64,000 nt of DNA from Panicum virgatum (GCF_016808335.1 NC_053148.1:48066930-48130929); one strand, 5' to 3'. Shown: positions 1 to 11,285, counted from the stretch's first letter. A program made the numbers and translations. Notes: a model not told the origin generated them from the sequence alone.

Positions 1-139
1 GCATTGGGTTCAACTGTGGCCATGGATAAGCATGCAACTGAAGCACAGCAAAGGAAATGGCAGTAGTAAAACTACAGCATTGGGTTCATTTGTCGTCTGC
101 TTCCTTCGTGTGTCCACTACTGCCCGCTCTACCAATCCA

Positions 140-331
140 GGGTGTGTTTAGTTGGTAAAAAAATTGTGTTTGGCTACTGTAGCACATTTTGTTGTTATTT
201 GACAATTAATATTCAATCATTGATTAATTAGTATCATTAAATTCATCTCGTAGAAATCAGTTAGACTACGTAATTAATTATTTTTCTAACTGTATTTAAT
301 GTTCTATATATATATGTCCGAAAATTCGATG
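140..331. mobile_element. MITE fragment, right end missing
   Basis: The segment begins GGTGTGTTTAGTTGG and carries CTACTGTAGCAC and the ATTAAATTCATCTCGTAG / GACTACGTAATTAATTA block. These are typical of an abundant grass MITE family. The usual right end, a reverse complement of GTTTAGTT, is absent: the sequence stops at AAATTCGATG and turns into GC-rich DNA. No coding capacity. Related copies lie at 10426, 10876, 42624 and 45592. Confidence 0.6.
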
Positions 332-596
332 CCCCCGCCCCGCGAGGCCGCGACGTCTCTGTTTGCCCCCAAGCGCCAACGAGCCCTGTCCCGTCAGAGA
401 TAACAGTATGCTAGCCTGGCTCGCAGCTAGGACCGCGACGTGTCGTTGGTTTTCCCCAATCCCCTCCCACGCATGACGCATGCAACGTGCGTTCCATCGC
501 CGCGCGAGACGACGCCAAGCCGCGCGCCCCGGCTGTCGCGTTCCGGCCGCGGCCGTCCCCGCCGCCGGCCTCCGTCCTCGCCGAACCACTTACCGT

Positions 597-763
597 CAGT
601 GGCGGATGCAGTATTGGAGGCAAAAGAGCTGAAACAATAGAGATGTTGATTTGTGTGAAAATTTAATGGTGATTTAGAAGTCTTGCTACAGTGTTTTACG
701 TATAATTAGGGAAGCTTAGGGGGGCTTGAGCCCCCCCTAGCCCCCCTCCTGTATCCGCCCCTG
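597..763. mobile_element. hAT-type MITE with perfect 8-bp TSD
   Basis: A 167-bp element with ends CAGTGGCGGATGCAG and CTGTATCCGCCCCTG (imperfect inverted repeats). It is flanked by a perfect 8-bp direct repeat CTTACCGT (589-596 and 764-771). An 8-bp TSD and CAG...CTG termini are characteristic of the hAT superfamily. It has no open reading frame, so it must have been mobilised in trans. Confidence 0.85.
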
Positions 764-771
764 CTTACCGT

Positions 772-1938
772 CCACAGTTCGATCCAGACGCTCGCTGCGC
801 CGCGCAAATGCACGTGTCCGTCCCGTTGTTGGAGCAGCAGGCCAGCAGCCGGAGGCCAGCTGAGCTTTTCGTTATTTAGAGATGTAAACGGATTAAATAC
901 GGACAGATATTTTTTATAATATATTTATGAATATTGAATATTCGAAATCGAATCGAATTCACCGGTTGTATTCGTACTATTTATATCCATAGTCGCATCC
1001 ATCCATCCACGCTCGCCGGCGGTGAACTACCAAACCCTCGCCGGCGGCGAACTACCAAATCCTCCCGACTTACTCCACTAGGAGCGGAACAGACTAATGC
1101 CGCTCGCCGGGTGCGCCGAGCCGACGCCGGCGCCGCGGCAATGTGCGGGCGCGAGCGAGCAAAAAATCATTGTGCTACGTATAGCGGGTGCAACTGTTGC
1201 GGAACACCTCGATCGATCTGTGGCCCCCAGCAATAGCTGCCGCTGATCGACCATTTAGTCTCTAGCTAACCGCGGTGAATAAACTAGGGGAAGCCGAGTC
1301 GGATCGGATGCAAGAGGGACCGGAGGAACGACGACAGCCACGACAGCGGCCGGCGCGCGAAACAGGGGCACGGGCACGAGTTGTGGAGCTCCACAGCCCC
1401 TCCCCCCGGAAGGCGGGGCAAGTGGCCGTGGTGGGAGATCATTGGCGTGTACTTGCACAGTGCCGGCGCATCCAGATATACTGGAGCGTGCAGTGGAGGC
1501 CGCGCGGCGTCCTTGTCCTGGTCGAGCTGGGAGTGAGAGCACCCGCCCTCCGTACAGTTCCCCCTCCCCCTTTCAAATAGCCAGGCGACACAGGATGCGA
1601 GAGCAAGCAAGAGCCGCTAGCTTGTCCCTTCATCATCAGAGGTAAACAAATCAAGGCCTGCATGCAGCAACCTTTAACATTAATGGAAGATCATTGTCGT
1701 GCCCCACGGTAACCACACTGATCATCCGCTGATGCTTTGCTTGCTACTGCCAACAGCCCAGCACAGCTCTGACGCGACGGTGTGGTACTGGTAGAGTACA
1801 GTGTGGTACAGTGCTGAGTGGCCCCTTGAAACGGACTCGGCAATCCCTGAAACGGAAAGTGCGGCGCTGGTCCTGCCCCGATCCCGGGCTGGGCCGCCGC
1901 CGCCGCACGGGGCGGAGGCCGGCGGCATCAGAAAATCA
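772..1938. other. Intergenic, no supported gene
   Basis: No recognisable coding region. At about 880-960 there is one end of an element that starts AGAGATGTAAACGGATTAAA, resembling hAT ends of the 'gatgtaaacgg' type, but no partner end was found. At about 1010-1060 a 24-bp unit containing CTCGCCGGCGG and GAACTACCAAA is duplicated in tandem. The rest is GC-rich with short overlapping frames on both strands that show no domain. Confidence 0.5.
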
Positions 1939-2075
1939 ACTTTTTTTCTTTTTTTTTGAAAGGAGAGAACTCTGTTTTTTTTAAAGCGAATAAAAGGTTC
2001 GGTACACACTATGGGGTCACCTATATAATAGGTACAAGTACTTCTCATGAAAATAAAGACTAGGAAAGACCACAC

Positions 2076-5000
2076 TCAAAGCTCCCCAATATTCGAAACA
2101 GCAACTGTGCTTGGTATGAAGTTGTGGAACCAAGTCTTCATCTTCTCGCCCAGACTTGCAATCACCGTTTGATCAGCTTCTCTTAGCAACGGACGCCATC
2201 TCTGCACAAAGCCAACACCTGAATGGATTACATCCAAAGGGTTTTTAGGAAAACACTGCTCCATCGCCATTTTGTTCCTGGAGCGCCAGATGGCCCAGGC
2301 AAAGCCAGCAAACACAAAAACCTTCAGATGATTAGTGAGCATTAGCCCAGAAGAAAAATTAATATTCATCAAATCATTGAAATTGGAAGGACAACCCGCT
2401 CAGCCAAAAGCATCTCTGAGGCAACACCATGCAAACCTCGAAATCGAGCACCCAAAGAAAACGTGATTAGTAGACTCAACCTTGCCGCATAAACAGCAAT
2501 GTATATCCCCTTTCCAGCCCCTCTTTTTAAGAGAGGTAGCAACCTGAAGTTTGTTATGTTCTAATTGCCACATGAAAATCTTAATCTTCAGTGGGAGTTT
2601 AGTTTTCCAAACATCCTCGGACACTGGGATGCACACTCCCCTGTGTGTTAAAAACCTGTATAAGGATTTAGTTGTAAAGGATTTTGAGCCATCTAAAGCC
2701 CAGGAAACATCATCCCGTGAATCCTGAGCTAGCGCAACATTTTGCAGGAGGTTAAGAAGCTCATTCCATTTTACATTCTCCCATGGAGATAAACTTCACC
2801 GGAAGTTTACACACCATTCATCATTCGTAAAGCAATCAGAGACCAAAACAGTGGGGTCTTCACAAATTCTGAATAGTTCAGGAAATAGGGATTTTAAAGG
2901 AAACTGACCCAGCCAGATATCTCCCCAAAAGGAAATGAGCGACTCATCGCCTACTGTATACATGGTCCCCCATTTAAAAATATGCTTTACTTTATGAAGC
3001 CCTTGCCAAAACTGAGAAGTGCCCTTGTATTTGGAATTGAAGAAATTTCCATCACACATGTATTTGGCCTCTAGCAGCTTGTACCAAGTATCATTACTTT
3101 CCTTGACAATTTTCCAAATCCACTTCACCAGTAGACACTCATTCATGATCTGTGTGTTAATTATGCCAAGACCCCCTTGGTCTTTAGGTCTGCTGAGAGT
3201 GTCCCACTTAGTCATGTGATATTTGAATTCTTCCTGTGCCCCTTGACAGAAGAACTTACCTCTTACCGAGTCCATCCCACCATGTGAGCTTTTTGGGAGA
3301 AGGTAAAATCCCATAGTGTAGATAGGTAGGCTGGTTAGACAATCATTAGTTAGGACCAGCTTCCCACCAGAAGAAAGATGTTTGCCTTTCCACGGATCCA
3401 ACTTTCTGACCATTTTCTCTTTCAGGCCAAGAAAGGCCAAACTCCCCAATCTGTTATTCGAGATAGGAATCCCAAGATATTTCATTGGTAGACATCCAAG
3501 TTTACAATTCAGCATATTAGCCATCCGCTCTTTTTCAGGCTGATCAACTCCAAAAGCAAACACCTCACTTTTATGGAAATTGATTTTCAGGCCTGAGAGC
3601 CATTCGAAGCAGTATAGGATAAGCTTGAGGTTTAGAATAGACTGGTCAGAGCCGTCAATCATAATGACCGTGTCATCCGCATACTGAGTATGTGAGATCC
3701 CCCTTGGATCAAGTGCGGAGCCACCCCTACCAGTCTCTGTTTCTGCACTGCTTTGTCTAGAAAGGCATCAAGGGCATCGCCCACTAGGTTAAAGAGGATA
3801 GGGAGAGCGGGTCTCCTTGGCGCATCCCCTGGTAAGTCCCAAAGTAGGAACCGCGATGTCCATTAACATTCACACAGACTTTCCCCCCTTGCACTGTCTG
3901 CATGACCCACTTAATCCATGGAGCAGGGAGTCCTTTACCAATCATCACTTCTTCCAAAAAATTCCATCTAACATTGTCATAAGCCTTCTCAAAATTAATT
4001 TTCATTATTAACCCTTTCTTCTTAGAAGACTTCAGCTCATGGATAACCTCATGGAGAATCACCACCCCCTCTAGGATGTTCCTCCTTTTTATGAACCCCG
4101 ACTAGTTGTCCCCAATCACCTCCTTGGCTATGGAAATAAACCTATTATTCAGGACTTTGGTGAACACCTTGAAGTCGACATTTAGAAGACAAATAGGGCG
4201 ATATTGTCTAATATTGTTTGCTTCATTCACTTTTGGCACAAATGTAATGACACCATAATTAAGCCTCTTAATATCTAACTCACCTTTGTAAAAATCATCA
4301 AACATGACCAAAAGATCACCCTTGATCACTGACCAGAAAGTTTTGAAGAATTGGACCCCAAAGCCATTGGGGCCAGAAGCAGAATTGCTCTTCATATCAT
4401 CCACAGCATGTTTCACCTCCACCTCGGTAAAAGGTCTAGTCAGGTCGTCTAACATTTCTGCAGAAAGATTCTGCCGGCCCTGCCAGAAGGAATCAACCAA
4501 TCTCATGGTGCTGGTTAGCTTAGAACCAAATAGGTTTTTGTAAAAGTCATGCACGTGTCTCATAATGTCATCCTGGCTCCGCACCTCCCCTAGGTCAGTA
4601 TCCAAGGCAACGATGGTGTTCTTACGGTGTCTTCCATTGGTAAATTGATGAAAAAAACTGGGTATTGGCATCCCCTTCCAAAATCCAGAGGTGACTCCCA
4701 CGTTGTTGCCAATAGATAGCCTCCATTTGGTAAATATTCTCCAGCTCATTTTCTATATCATATCTCTTTTGTCATTCTTCTGCTAGCAACTCCCTAGAAT
4801 CAGCTAAACTATCAATGTCAGCCAACTTCTGCAGCAGCAAATCCCTCACCTTCTTTTGTTCACCAATCTGTTGGAGATTCCACCCTTTTAGGTGCTGCCT
4901 CATAAAACCAAGGCTTCCTTGCCATCAGGTAACAGAGTAGCATCCCAATGGTCTCCTTAATTGGCTAGCCTCCTATTTTTCAGCCACCATGGCATGAAAA

Positions 5001-5725
5001 TTTGGTTTTAGCAGCCATTGATTCTCAAAGAAGAAATATCTGGGTCTAGGAGCCCTATGCACACCAGAGTCAAGGATGATAGGGGAATGATCAGATTCCA
5101 CTCTTGTCAGCCCCCATGCTAAAGAGAGAGGGAATTTGTCTTCCCAGTCATTGGTCATAAAAAATCTATCCAAATTCACAAGTACAGGGGCAGTCTGTTT
5201 ATTGGTCCAAGTGTACTTAGATCCCACTCTAGTCACTTCCCTCAAAAGGTGGTTTCCAATGAAGTCATTGAACTGGGCAATCAGCAAGTGATTGTAATGA
5301 TCAGAACTTTTTTCACTCTCTTTTCTAATGAGGTTAAAGTCCCCTCCCATAATCATAGGCAAATGCCTTTGATTGCAAATCTCATCCAACTCCTCCAAAA
5401 AATTTATAGACAAGTCATGTTGGGAATTAGTGCTTATTCCTTAAATCCATCTGAATACTGAACTCTCTAATATCATGAGACTCCACCTCAAGAGTATCCA
5501 CTCTAGTCCCCATAAGAATGCCACCCACGTGGCCTCTAGCTGGCAGCCAAATCCAAGTAAAAGGAAGCCCACCGGCCAAATCCAGCAAGTCTTGATAAAA
5601 AAAGTCTCTCTTGACTGTTTATTGCAACCCCACCACATCAATTTTCTCCTAAAAAATGCATTCTCGGACCTGTCTCCTTCTAGCATGTTTACCCAGCCCC
5701 CTAACATTCCACATCAAAATATTCA
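2076..5725 (-). pseudogene. LINE ORF2: endonuclease / reverse transcriptase
   Basis: ORF2 starts near 5725 with MNILMWNVRG, the usual beginning of the APE-type endonuclease, then shifts frame within about 15 codons. The endonuclease continues at 4973-5413 with GGDFN and SDHSPI. Reverse transcriptase motifs follow: INFEKAYDNV and QGMRQGDPLS (3784-4065), and the catalytic YADD box at 3672-3683 followed by a long RT thumb region (2796-3662). A zf-RVT region with CCLCG and NHVFFGC lies at 2400-2636, and a C-terminal tail at 2076-2372. At least four frameshifts or stops (near 5700, 4960, 4100 and 3700-3790) inactivate it, though catalytic motifs can still be read piecewise. Confidence 0.85.
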
Positions 5726-6260
5726 TGGTTTACTAGAGAAATTAGCAGTCCTACTAGGAGGACCATTAACTATGGGAGTAGCAAAACAGGAAGAATTATC
5801 AATGGCTGACATAGCTAGATCCTGAATGTCCTCCTCCCCCTGAGGGGCATTCTTTTTGTTAATCCTATCTAAGTAAACTTTATAGTTGGCTTTAGCTAAA
5901 TCATCTCTAACAATTTCCTCAGCCTTAAAAATATTGATCTGAGCATCTAAATCATTACCTTCAATATCAAGGTCTCCCATGACCTCTTTAAGATAAGAAT
6001 TATGAGTTGAATTTAAAACAGTAAAGCTGTAAGCAAACATACCTTACAAATTTTCATCTCTCTTTTGTGCTGTGGTATTGGCTTTTGCTGCAATAGGCAC
6101 ACCATCCCTAGACACCCTTGCACTAGTTCTGGTGGCCACCGCAGGAAATCTCTTCTTGAGCTGCCTCCCCCCTTTTTCTTCTTCTGTTTCTGTATCTTCC
6201 ACTCTTGAGAGTCTTCTTTATCAGTCTGTTCCTCCAGTTGGATAGAAGAGGAATCCATTA
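5723..6260 (-). pseudogene. LINE ORF1, C-terminal fragment
   Basis: Two overlapping minus-strand frames give a lysine-rich stretch, then the segment FTVLNSTHNSYLKEVMGDLD and a helical region ending near AMSAIDNSS. I recognise this as the C-terminal end of ORF1 proteins of plant L1-type elements, which normally bind element RNA and carry a zinc knuckle further upstream. The knuckle and N-terminus are missing here because of the 5' truncation. A frameshift near 6013-6040 separates the two halves. ORF2 follows directly, its start overlapping the end of ORF1 near 5725. Confidence 0.55.
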
Positions 6261-6306
6261 TGTCTTCTTCCTGTGTCAGAATTGGATCCAACTTTTTTTT
6301 TTCTCT

Positions 6307-6346
6307 CGGCAGCAAACTTTTTTTTTGAAGAAATACGGCAGCAAAC
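6307..6346. repeat. 11-bp direct repeat around an oligo-T segment
   Basis: CGGCAGCAAAC occurs at 6307-6317 and 6336-6346. The two copies flank an 18-bp insert that starts with nine T residues. The geometry is like a target-site duplication around a very short poly(A) insertion, right beside the LINE 5' end. Confidence 0.45.
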
Positions 6347-6730
6347 ATTCAAATCTCGCAGAGCGAGAGCAGGCCTGCCCCTGCGCTGCTCACGTGCCCC
6401 TCGAGCATGGATTACGCGGACCAGGGCCGTCTCTAGGATTTGGAGGCCCGTGTGCAAAACGCAAATGGATGCCTGCAGCGATGCCGCGATGCGGCGAGCC
6501 AGCGACGGTGCGGCCGACGACGCTGCAGCCAGCGGCGCGACGACTCGCGACGGCACCTCGATCTTGGCATGGATGGGCGTCCGCCATTGAACGACGAGCG
6601 ACATGGTTACGGTGTTTATATTCACGTTGATCGGTTGAACGAAGCCATTGCCGACGGCGAAGGTGACTTCGCGTGGAAGGAATTGGCAATGGGCCACTGG
6701 CTTCATTTCCCTCTAGTCCTAGTGGACATG
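6347..6730. other. Intergenic, possible transposon remnant
   Basis: No supported gene. The words GGGCCGTCTCTAGGATTTGG and GGAGGCCCGTGTGC near 6424-6460 resemble the ends of degenerate grass DNA transposons. A related block, TTTGGAGGCC...GGCCCTGTGC, recurs near 7100-7130. No TSD or clear inverted repeat could be assigned. Confidence 0.3.
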
Positions 6731-7044
6731 GGGTGTATATAGATCCAAGGACTAGAGCTATTTTTAGCTTAAAATAGCCCAAAATAATTTAAAATCCCAA
6801 ACATGAGGGCTAGTTCTTGGTTATTTGCAAATAGCCAACCTCAAAAAACTATCCCACCTAAAAGGTGATTATTTGGGCTATTTCAGGTGGAGCCCACTGT
6901 AACAAGAGAGGTAATTGGACTCCAATGATTAAAAAAAAAGTGTTTTAAAGTCTAAATAGCTTTTGGATCCAAACATGTCAAGAGCTATTTACTTGAGTTA
7001 ATTAGCTCTAGCCCAAATAGCTCTAACCCTTAGTCCAAACACGA
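6731..7044. mobile_element. MITE with 'GGACTAGAGCTA' ends
   Basis: Left end GTGTATATAGATCCAAGGAC followed by TAGAGCTATTTTTAGCT. The right end, read in reverse complement, gives GTGTTTGGACTAAGGGTTAG followed by AGCTATTTGGGCTAG. These are imperfect terminal inverted repeats around an AT-rich core without coding capacity. The architecture is that of a small non-autonomous DNA element; the superfamily was not determined because no clean TSD was seen. Confidence 0.6.
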
Positions 7045-8045
7045 TCATGAGCCGTTGCTGTTCTAAACTACCATCTGCTATGACCTTAACAGAATAATTT
7101 GGAGGCCTCTAATTCCGGAGGCCCTGTGCAGTCGCGCCCGTCGCACTTGGCCTTCAAACGGGCCTGACGCGGACGAAGCCCACTCCTATTCAAGTCCTCT
7201 CCGTCGTGATGCACGGATGCATCCCACCCTTCCTCGAACGCGCGCCATCCACGTCTGGCATGTCTCGGCCGCCTGCCACGTGGGGACCACCGCTGCTTGT
7301 CCTGCGCTAATCGCCTCGTGTACTCGACCACACCCTCTGCGGTCTGCTGGGTTCCGGCGTCCACGGGCATTCATTCCCTCCTCCCGATCGCCTCGTGGAC
7401 ACGAACCCGCCCGCTCGCTCGCGAGGCGATTTTAAAAAGCGGGCGGGTTCCCCATACTGCCCCTGCCTCGCCCGTGTTAACGGGCTCCCGCACCGTGCCC
7501 AGAACAGTAATCTCCTCCTCCGGCCGTTCTTAAATGCGCATTGAGTACATTACTCTCTCCAAACAGGGGTCGCTGCTCCCCGGCCCATGCTGGACGCCTT
7601 TCTCCATTTCTTTCAGAGGAAAAAAAAATTCGCTACCCTCCTGACACACGGCCCCACCGTGCCACAACGAAACTGTCAGTGCCCTGGCGCACAGTAAACT
7701 CCGCGACAAGCCGCCCGGGGGTGGCCTCACCGGCGGAGCAGCGCAGCGGCCCGGGGACCCACACGCCCAGGCCCCCACTGCGCTGCCTCTCCCCATCGCC
7801 ACGAGGCCCCGTCGCTGGGGGATCCGCTCACCGCCCCCACTGCTAGCGGGCTAGCAGCCTACTGCTCCCGCCTGCACGCCGCTAGGCTCTCCTAGACTCT
7901 AGTCGCCACCGCTATTATTACCCCTAGCGCTTGATTACAAATCGCAAGCGCTTCGTGGTGGCAGCGGCAGCGGCAGCGCCACGGCCACCCCCGAGCACCC
8001 GGATCGGTCGGTCTGGGACCCGGAGGGAGGGAAGCTTCGCCGGGG
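7045..8045. other. Upstream region of the ATL gene
   Basis: GC-rich DNA without a supported reading frame. It must contain the promoter and 5' UTR of the ATL gene that starts at 8046. I could not point to a convincing TATA box. Frames that run through here are extensions or shadows with no domain content. Confidence 0.4.
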
Positions 8046-9224
8046 ATGGAGCCGTCGCGGCGGCTCCTGCTGTCGGACTACGACGGCGCGGTCGAGTCGC
8101 CGCTGCCGTCGCCGCCGCACCCCTCGGCCACGCCGTTCCGGCCCGGGGTGGCCGTCGTCGTGGGCATCCTCACCAGCGTCTTCTCCATCACGTTCCTGCT
8201 CCTGCTCTACGCCAAGCACTGCAAGCGCAGCGCCGCGGAGTCGTCGGGGCCCTACGGCGGCGGCGCCGGCAGCGGCGGGTTCGGGTCGTCGGGCGCCGGC
8301 GCGGCGGGCGACCGGAGGAACTCGGGCGTCGACCGCGCCGTCGTGGAGTCGCTGCCCGTGTTCCGCTACGGCGCGCTGCGCGGGCAGAAGGAGGGGCTCG
8401 AGTGCGCCGTCTGCCTCGGCCGCTTCGAGCCCTCGGAGGCGCTGCGGCTGCTGCCCAAGTGCCGGCACGGGTTCCACGTCGAGTGCGTCGACACCTGGCT
8501 CGACGCGCACTCCACCTGCCCGCTCTGCCGCTCCCGCGTCGACCCGGAGGACGTGCTGCTGCTCCCGGAGCCGCCCAAGCCGTCCACCACGGGGCCGCCC
8601 GACCCGCCGGACGCCAAGGCGGCGGCCAAAGAGGCGTCCCCGGGGGCGCCCGCCGCTCCCGCTCCGTCGCCCGCGCCGGGCGGGCGGAGGATCTCCGGCC
8701 GGCACTCCACGGGGTCGGTGCGCGCGCCCGGGCGGGTCGGCCCCAGCTCGCGCCGGTCGGCCGACGGCGGAGTGGCCATCGGCTGCTTCGACGGCGCCAA
8801 GGTGCGCAAGGACCGCGTGCTCCTGGTGGAGCCCGCGGCCGTGGTGGCCGAGCCGGATCCGGAGGCGTTCGACCGGCGGTTCGGGCACCGCATCCTGGTG
8901 AGCACGGTGGGCGGGTGCGCGGGCGAGACGCCCCCCGCGGCGCAGCAGCGGTGGAGCGACCTGCGGCCGTCGGACCTCATGTTCGTGCGCTCCGAGTTCC
9001 TGGTCACGGACGCCGCCGGTCGCTACTCCTGCTCCGCGACCGTCGCCAGCTCGGGCAGCGCCCGGAGCGCCATCGGCGTGCGGAGCCTGTCGGAGCTGGC
9101 GGGCGTCTGCCGCCTCCCGCCCATCCGCGCCGGGGCGCGCGAGGGCGAGCCCCGGGCCACCGGCGCGCCGCGGCGGTGGCGGCCCGGGTCGAGCTGGTGG
9201 GGGCCCGCCCGCGTCCGGGCGTAA
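8046..9224 (+). CDS. ATL-family RING-H2 finger E3 ubiquitin ligase
   Basis: An intronless 392-residue protein with the standard ATL layout. A short N-terminus is followed by one hydrophobic membrane helix (about residues 33-56) with a basic edge (KHCKRS), then a Gly/Ser-rich linker. The GLD-type motif SGVDRAVVESLPVF (93-106) comes next. The RING-H2 domain has ligands C120, C123, C139, H141, H144, C147, C158 and C161, with the ATL-typical W151 and a proline after C158. ATL proteins sit in cell membranes and transfer ubiquitin from an E2 to target proteins; substrates cannot be read here. The C-terminal half is Pro/Ala-rich with conserved-looking blocks (FDRRFGHRILV, LAGVCRLPPIRA). The start was chosen because the membrane helix and RING lie in this frame. 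A long overlapping frame in another phase is a GC artefact. No frameshift or missing ligand. Confidence 0.93.
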   Translation: MEPSRRLLLSDYDGAVESPLPSPPHPSATPFRPGVAVVVGILTSVFSITFLLLLYAKHCKRSAAESSGPYGGGAGSGGFGSSGAGAAGDRRNSGVDRAVVESLPVFRYGALRGQKEGLECAVCLGRFEPSEALRLLPKCRHGFHVECVDTWLDAHSTCPLCRSRVDPEDVLLLPEPPKPSTTGPPDPPDAKAAAKEASPGAPAAPAPSPAPGGRRISGRHSTGSVRAPGRVGPSSRRSADGGVAIGCFDGAKVRKDRVLLVEPAAVVAEPDPEAFDRRFGHRILVSTVGGCAGETPPAAQQRWSDLRPSDLMFVRSEFLVTDAAGRYSCSATVASSGSARSAIGVRSLSELAGVCRLPPIRAGAREGEPRATGAPRRWRPGSSWWGPARVRA

Positions 9225-10168
9225 CGGCCCTAGCGCCTGCTAGGTCACTGTTCACGCGCGGTCGGGGCCCACGTTACGGCCCGGAGAGAAAAAGCTCCTC
9301 CCGTCGACGCTGCCAGACTTGCCCCTGAAGGATGGGCCGGAATTGCAGACGCCGCGCGCCCGTTTGGGTCACGTGATGGGCAGCGCGGTAATTTATGGCG
9401 CCCCTTCCCTTCTTTCCGGGGCCACGCCGGCCGCGGCTGCCTCGGGTGCCGCGCCGGAGCTTGGGGAGGAGGCGGGGGATGTTGCTTTCGCGAGCATCTC
9501 GAGGCGGGTGCTGGCCGGTACGTGCGGCGCGGATTGGGGCGCGGCCCGCGGAGATCGAGGCTGGGTGGCCGCGGATCCCCTGCGGCGGCCGGGACGGGGC
9601 AAGCACGGTGGTGTGGTGTTGGTGGGTGCTGTTGCCGGTGGCCGGGCGGCGCGCAGGTGAGGTTTTGGCGGCTTGCGTCGGCCGGGTCGGGGGTTAGGGA
9701 ACCATACGGGAGCTCAAGGTTGGGCAGGCGGAGCGTAGTTGTACTAGCGCTGCTAAAAATTCTTTTGTCTGCAATGAACAAGGCAAAGTGCCGTGGCTTT
9801 TTTGGTGTAAAGCGAAGCAAAGCCGCATGCATGCAGGTGACTGACATGGCCGGGGGGCTTGGATTCACGGAGCTCGCTGCCGAGGGGCGGCATGCCGGCG
9901 TGCGTGGCACTGGCACATGAGCGCGCACGCACCCCCTCGCCGTCGCAGGCATCTCGTTTTTGTTTCTTCCCGCGTTGTTTCGCGTACAGTAGGTAGATTT
10001 AGCTCGCCTCTCGCCATCTAGCGGGGTTGGCGGCCGCACGCCTGCCTCCCGCGCGCCCGCCACCGATCGCCGGTGGCACCGGCCGTGGCCTCCCGTGCCG
10101 CGGCATCACCGCGTGCCTGCCGCCTGTCCCCGTGCCCAGCCGATCGGAAAGCCGGAGCCGGCGAGGGT
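9225..10168. other. 3' flank of the ATL gene, no gene seen
   Basis: GC-rich up to about 9720, more mixed afterwards. It should include the 3' UTR of the ATL gene. Open frames on both strands overlap one another, have low-complexity Arg/Pro/Ala composition and show no domain. Confidence 0.4.
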
Positions 10169-10280
10169 CCTGTTCGCTTCTCTTTTCCCGATTTATTTCG
10201 GCTTGTTTTGACTTATTTCTTCTCACATAGTACTATTAAATCAGTCGAAATCAGCCGGCTTTTAAATCAGCCGAACACCC
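10169..10280. mobile_element. Short MITE, 'CCTGTTCG...CGAACA' type
   Basis: Left end CCTGTTCGCTTCTC, right end AAATCAGCCGAACA, with the internal words TTTCGGCTTGTTTTG and AATCAGCCGGCTTTTAAATC. This matches the grass MITE family whose members read 'cctgttcgcttcagcttat...gccgaagcgaacagg'. About 110 bp, non-coding. Confidence 0.55.
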
Positions 10281-10425
10281 CCGAAGCCCCAACGGGCAAC
10301 GGCTACGCTCGTCGCCCCGGGGGAGGCCGATGATTGCTGCCGTCGTGCGGCCCGTGCTCGGCGCGCGCACGTTCTCGCGTTAACTCTTCCACCTGCAGGT
10401 TGCAGCCTGCTGGTGCAGCTGTATT

Positions 10426-10636
10426 GGGTGTGTTTAGATGCCCCACCCCAAATCCAAACTTTCCATCACATCGAAATATTAAATATAGCAAATAACTCAT
10501 GCATGGAGTACTAAATGTAGGTAAATAATTAAATTAATTAAATAGTTTTGATGTACGTTGCGAGACGAATCTTTTGAGTCTAGTTAGGTCATAGTAGGAC
10601 AATATTTATCCCAAACAAACTAAAAGTGCTACGGTA
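10426..10636. mobile_element. MITE, 'GAGACGAATCTTTTGAG' family
   Basis: Starts GGGTGTGTTTAGATGCC and contains TCCATCACATCGAA, CATGCATGGAGTACTAAATG and the hallmark GAGACGAATCTTTTGAGTCT, ending with GTGCTACGGTA. It is the same family as the elements at 10876, 42624 and 45592. Non-coding. Confidence 0.65.
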
Positions 10637-10875
10637 TTCGATATGATTTTTTTCTCTCACTTTTTTCAGGGCCTGCTGCCTGCCCCTGCCTGTGTCCTGG
10701 AGGGTGAGGCCCAGCTGACACAGCGGTGAAGCCCGAAGGCGAGCGGCAGGAGGGGCAGCCTCTGCAGGTGGCGGAATCGCTGATCCCGTCGTACGCAGCG
10801 CACTGTACCCGGGGCGTATCGCGCTCTCGCTGGCGTACGTACAGCGTAGTACAGTAGAACTCGCTGCGGCTACTT

Positions 10876-11285
10876 AGGTTGTTTAGATGCATAAAGTTTT
10901 GCCTGTAAAATACTATAGCACTTTCGTTTGTACTCCCTCCATCCAATTTTGATAGATATATTTGCATATGGCACAATGAACAAGGACAACAAATGTATTT
11001 ATCAATCTAATAAATGTAACACAGTTTTTTTGTTGGTCCTCCAATATTTTAACTGGAAACTCCTCGTTACTAGTGATATTTATTGTCACAACCTATGCCA
11101 ATAGCAAATGTAGCTATCATTTTTGGATATTTAAGTTTTTGAAATATATCTATCAAAATTGGATAGAGGGAGTATTTGGTAATTATTGTCCCGTTATGAG
11201 TTAACTAGGCTCAAAAAATTTGTCTCACAAATTATAGACAAAATGTGTAATTAATTATTTTATATAATTATATTTAATACTTCAT
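10876..11285. mobile_element. MITE (same family, other orientation) interrupted by a Stowaway
   Basis: The left part reads AGGTTGTTTAGATGCATAAA and continues to TAGCACTTTCGTTTG. After a 240-bp insertion the right part continues with the reverse complement of the family hallmark (TTTGTCTCACAAATTATAGA) and ends TATTTAATACTTCATG. The far terminal repeat is missing. Confidence 0.6.
10933..11172. mobile_element. Stowaway MITE (Tc1/mariner)
   Basis: A 240-bp element with terminal inverted repeats beginning CTCCCTCCATCCAATTTTGA and ending TCAAAATTGGATAGAGGGAG. It is flanked by TA on both sides (10931-10932 and 11173-11174). CTCCCTC ends and a TA duplication are diagnostic of Stowaway elements. It lies inside another MITE. 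Confidence 0.85.

Larger units (their letters stand above)
1939..6290 (-). mobile_element. L1-type LINE, 5'-truncated and decayed
   Basis: The minus strand reads, in order, the C-terminal part of ORF1, an endonuclease, a reverse transcriptase, a zf-RVT domain and a 3' end with A-rich tail. The tail appears as T runs at about 1939-1957 on the plus strand. About 4.35 kb remains and the N-terminal part of ORF1 is missing, so the copy is 5'-truncated, as is usual after target-primed reverse transcription. I could not identify a convincing TSD, so the outer limits are approximate. Several frameshifts make it non-autonomous. Confidence 0.85.

Noticed and set aside
7931..9328. Long plus-strand frame (465 codons) overlapping the ATL gene in another phase
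   Set aside because: Arg/Ala/Gly-rich translation without domains. The ATL protein in the next frame has membrane helix, GLD motif and RING, so this is a GC-driven shadow.
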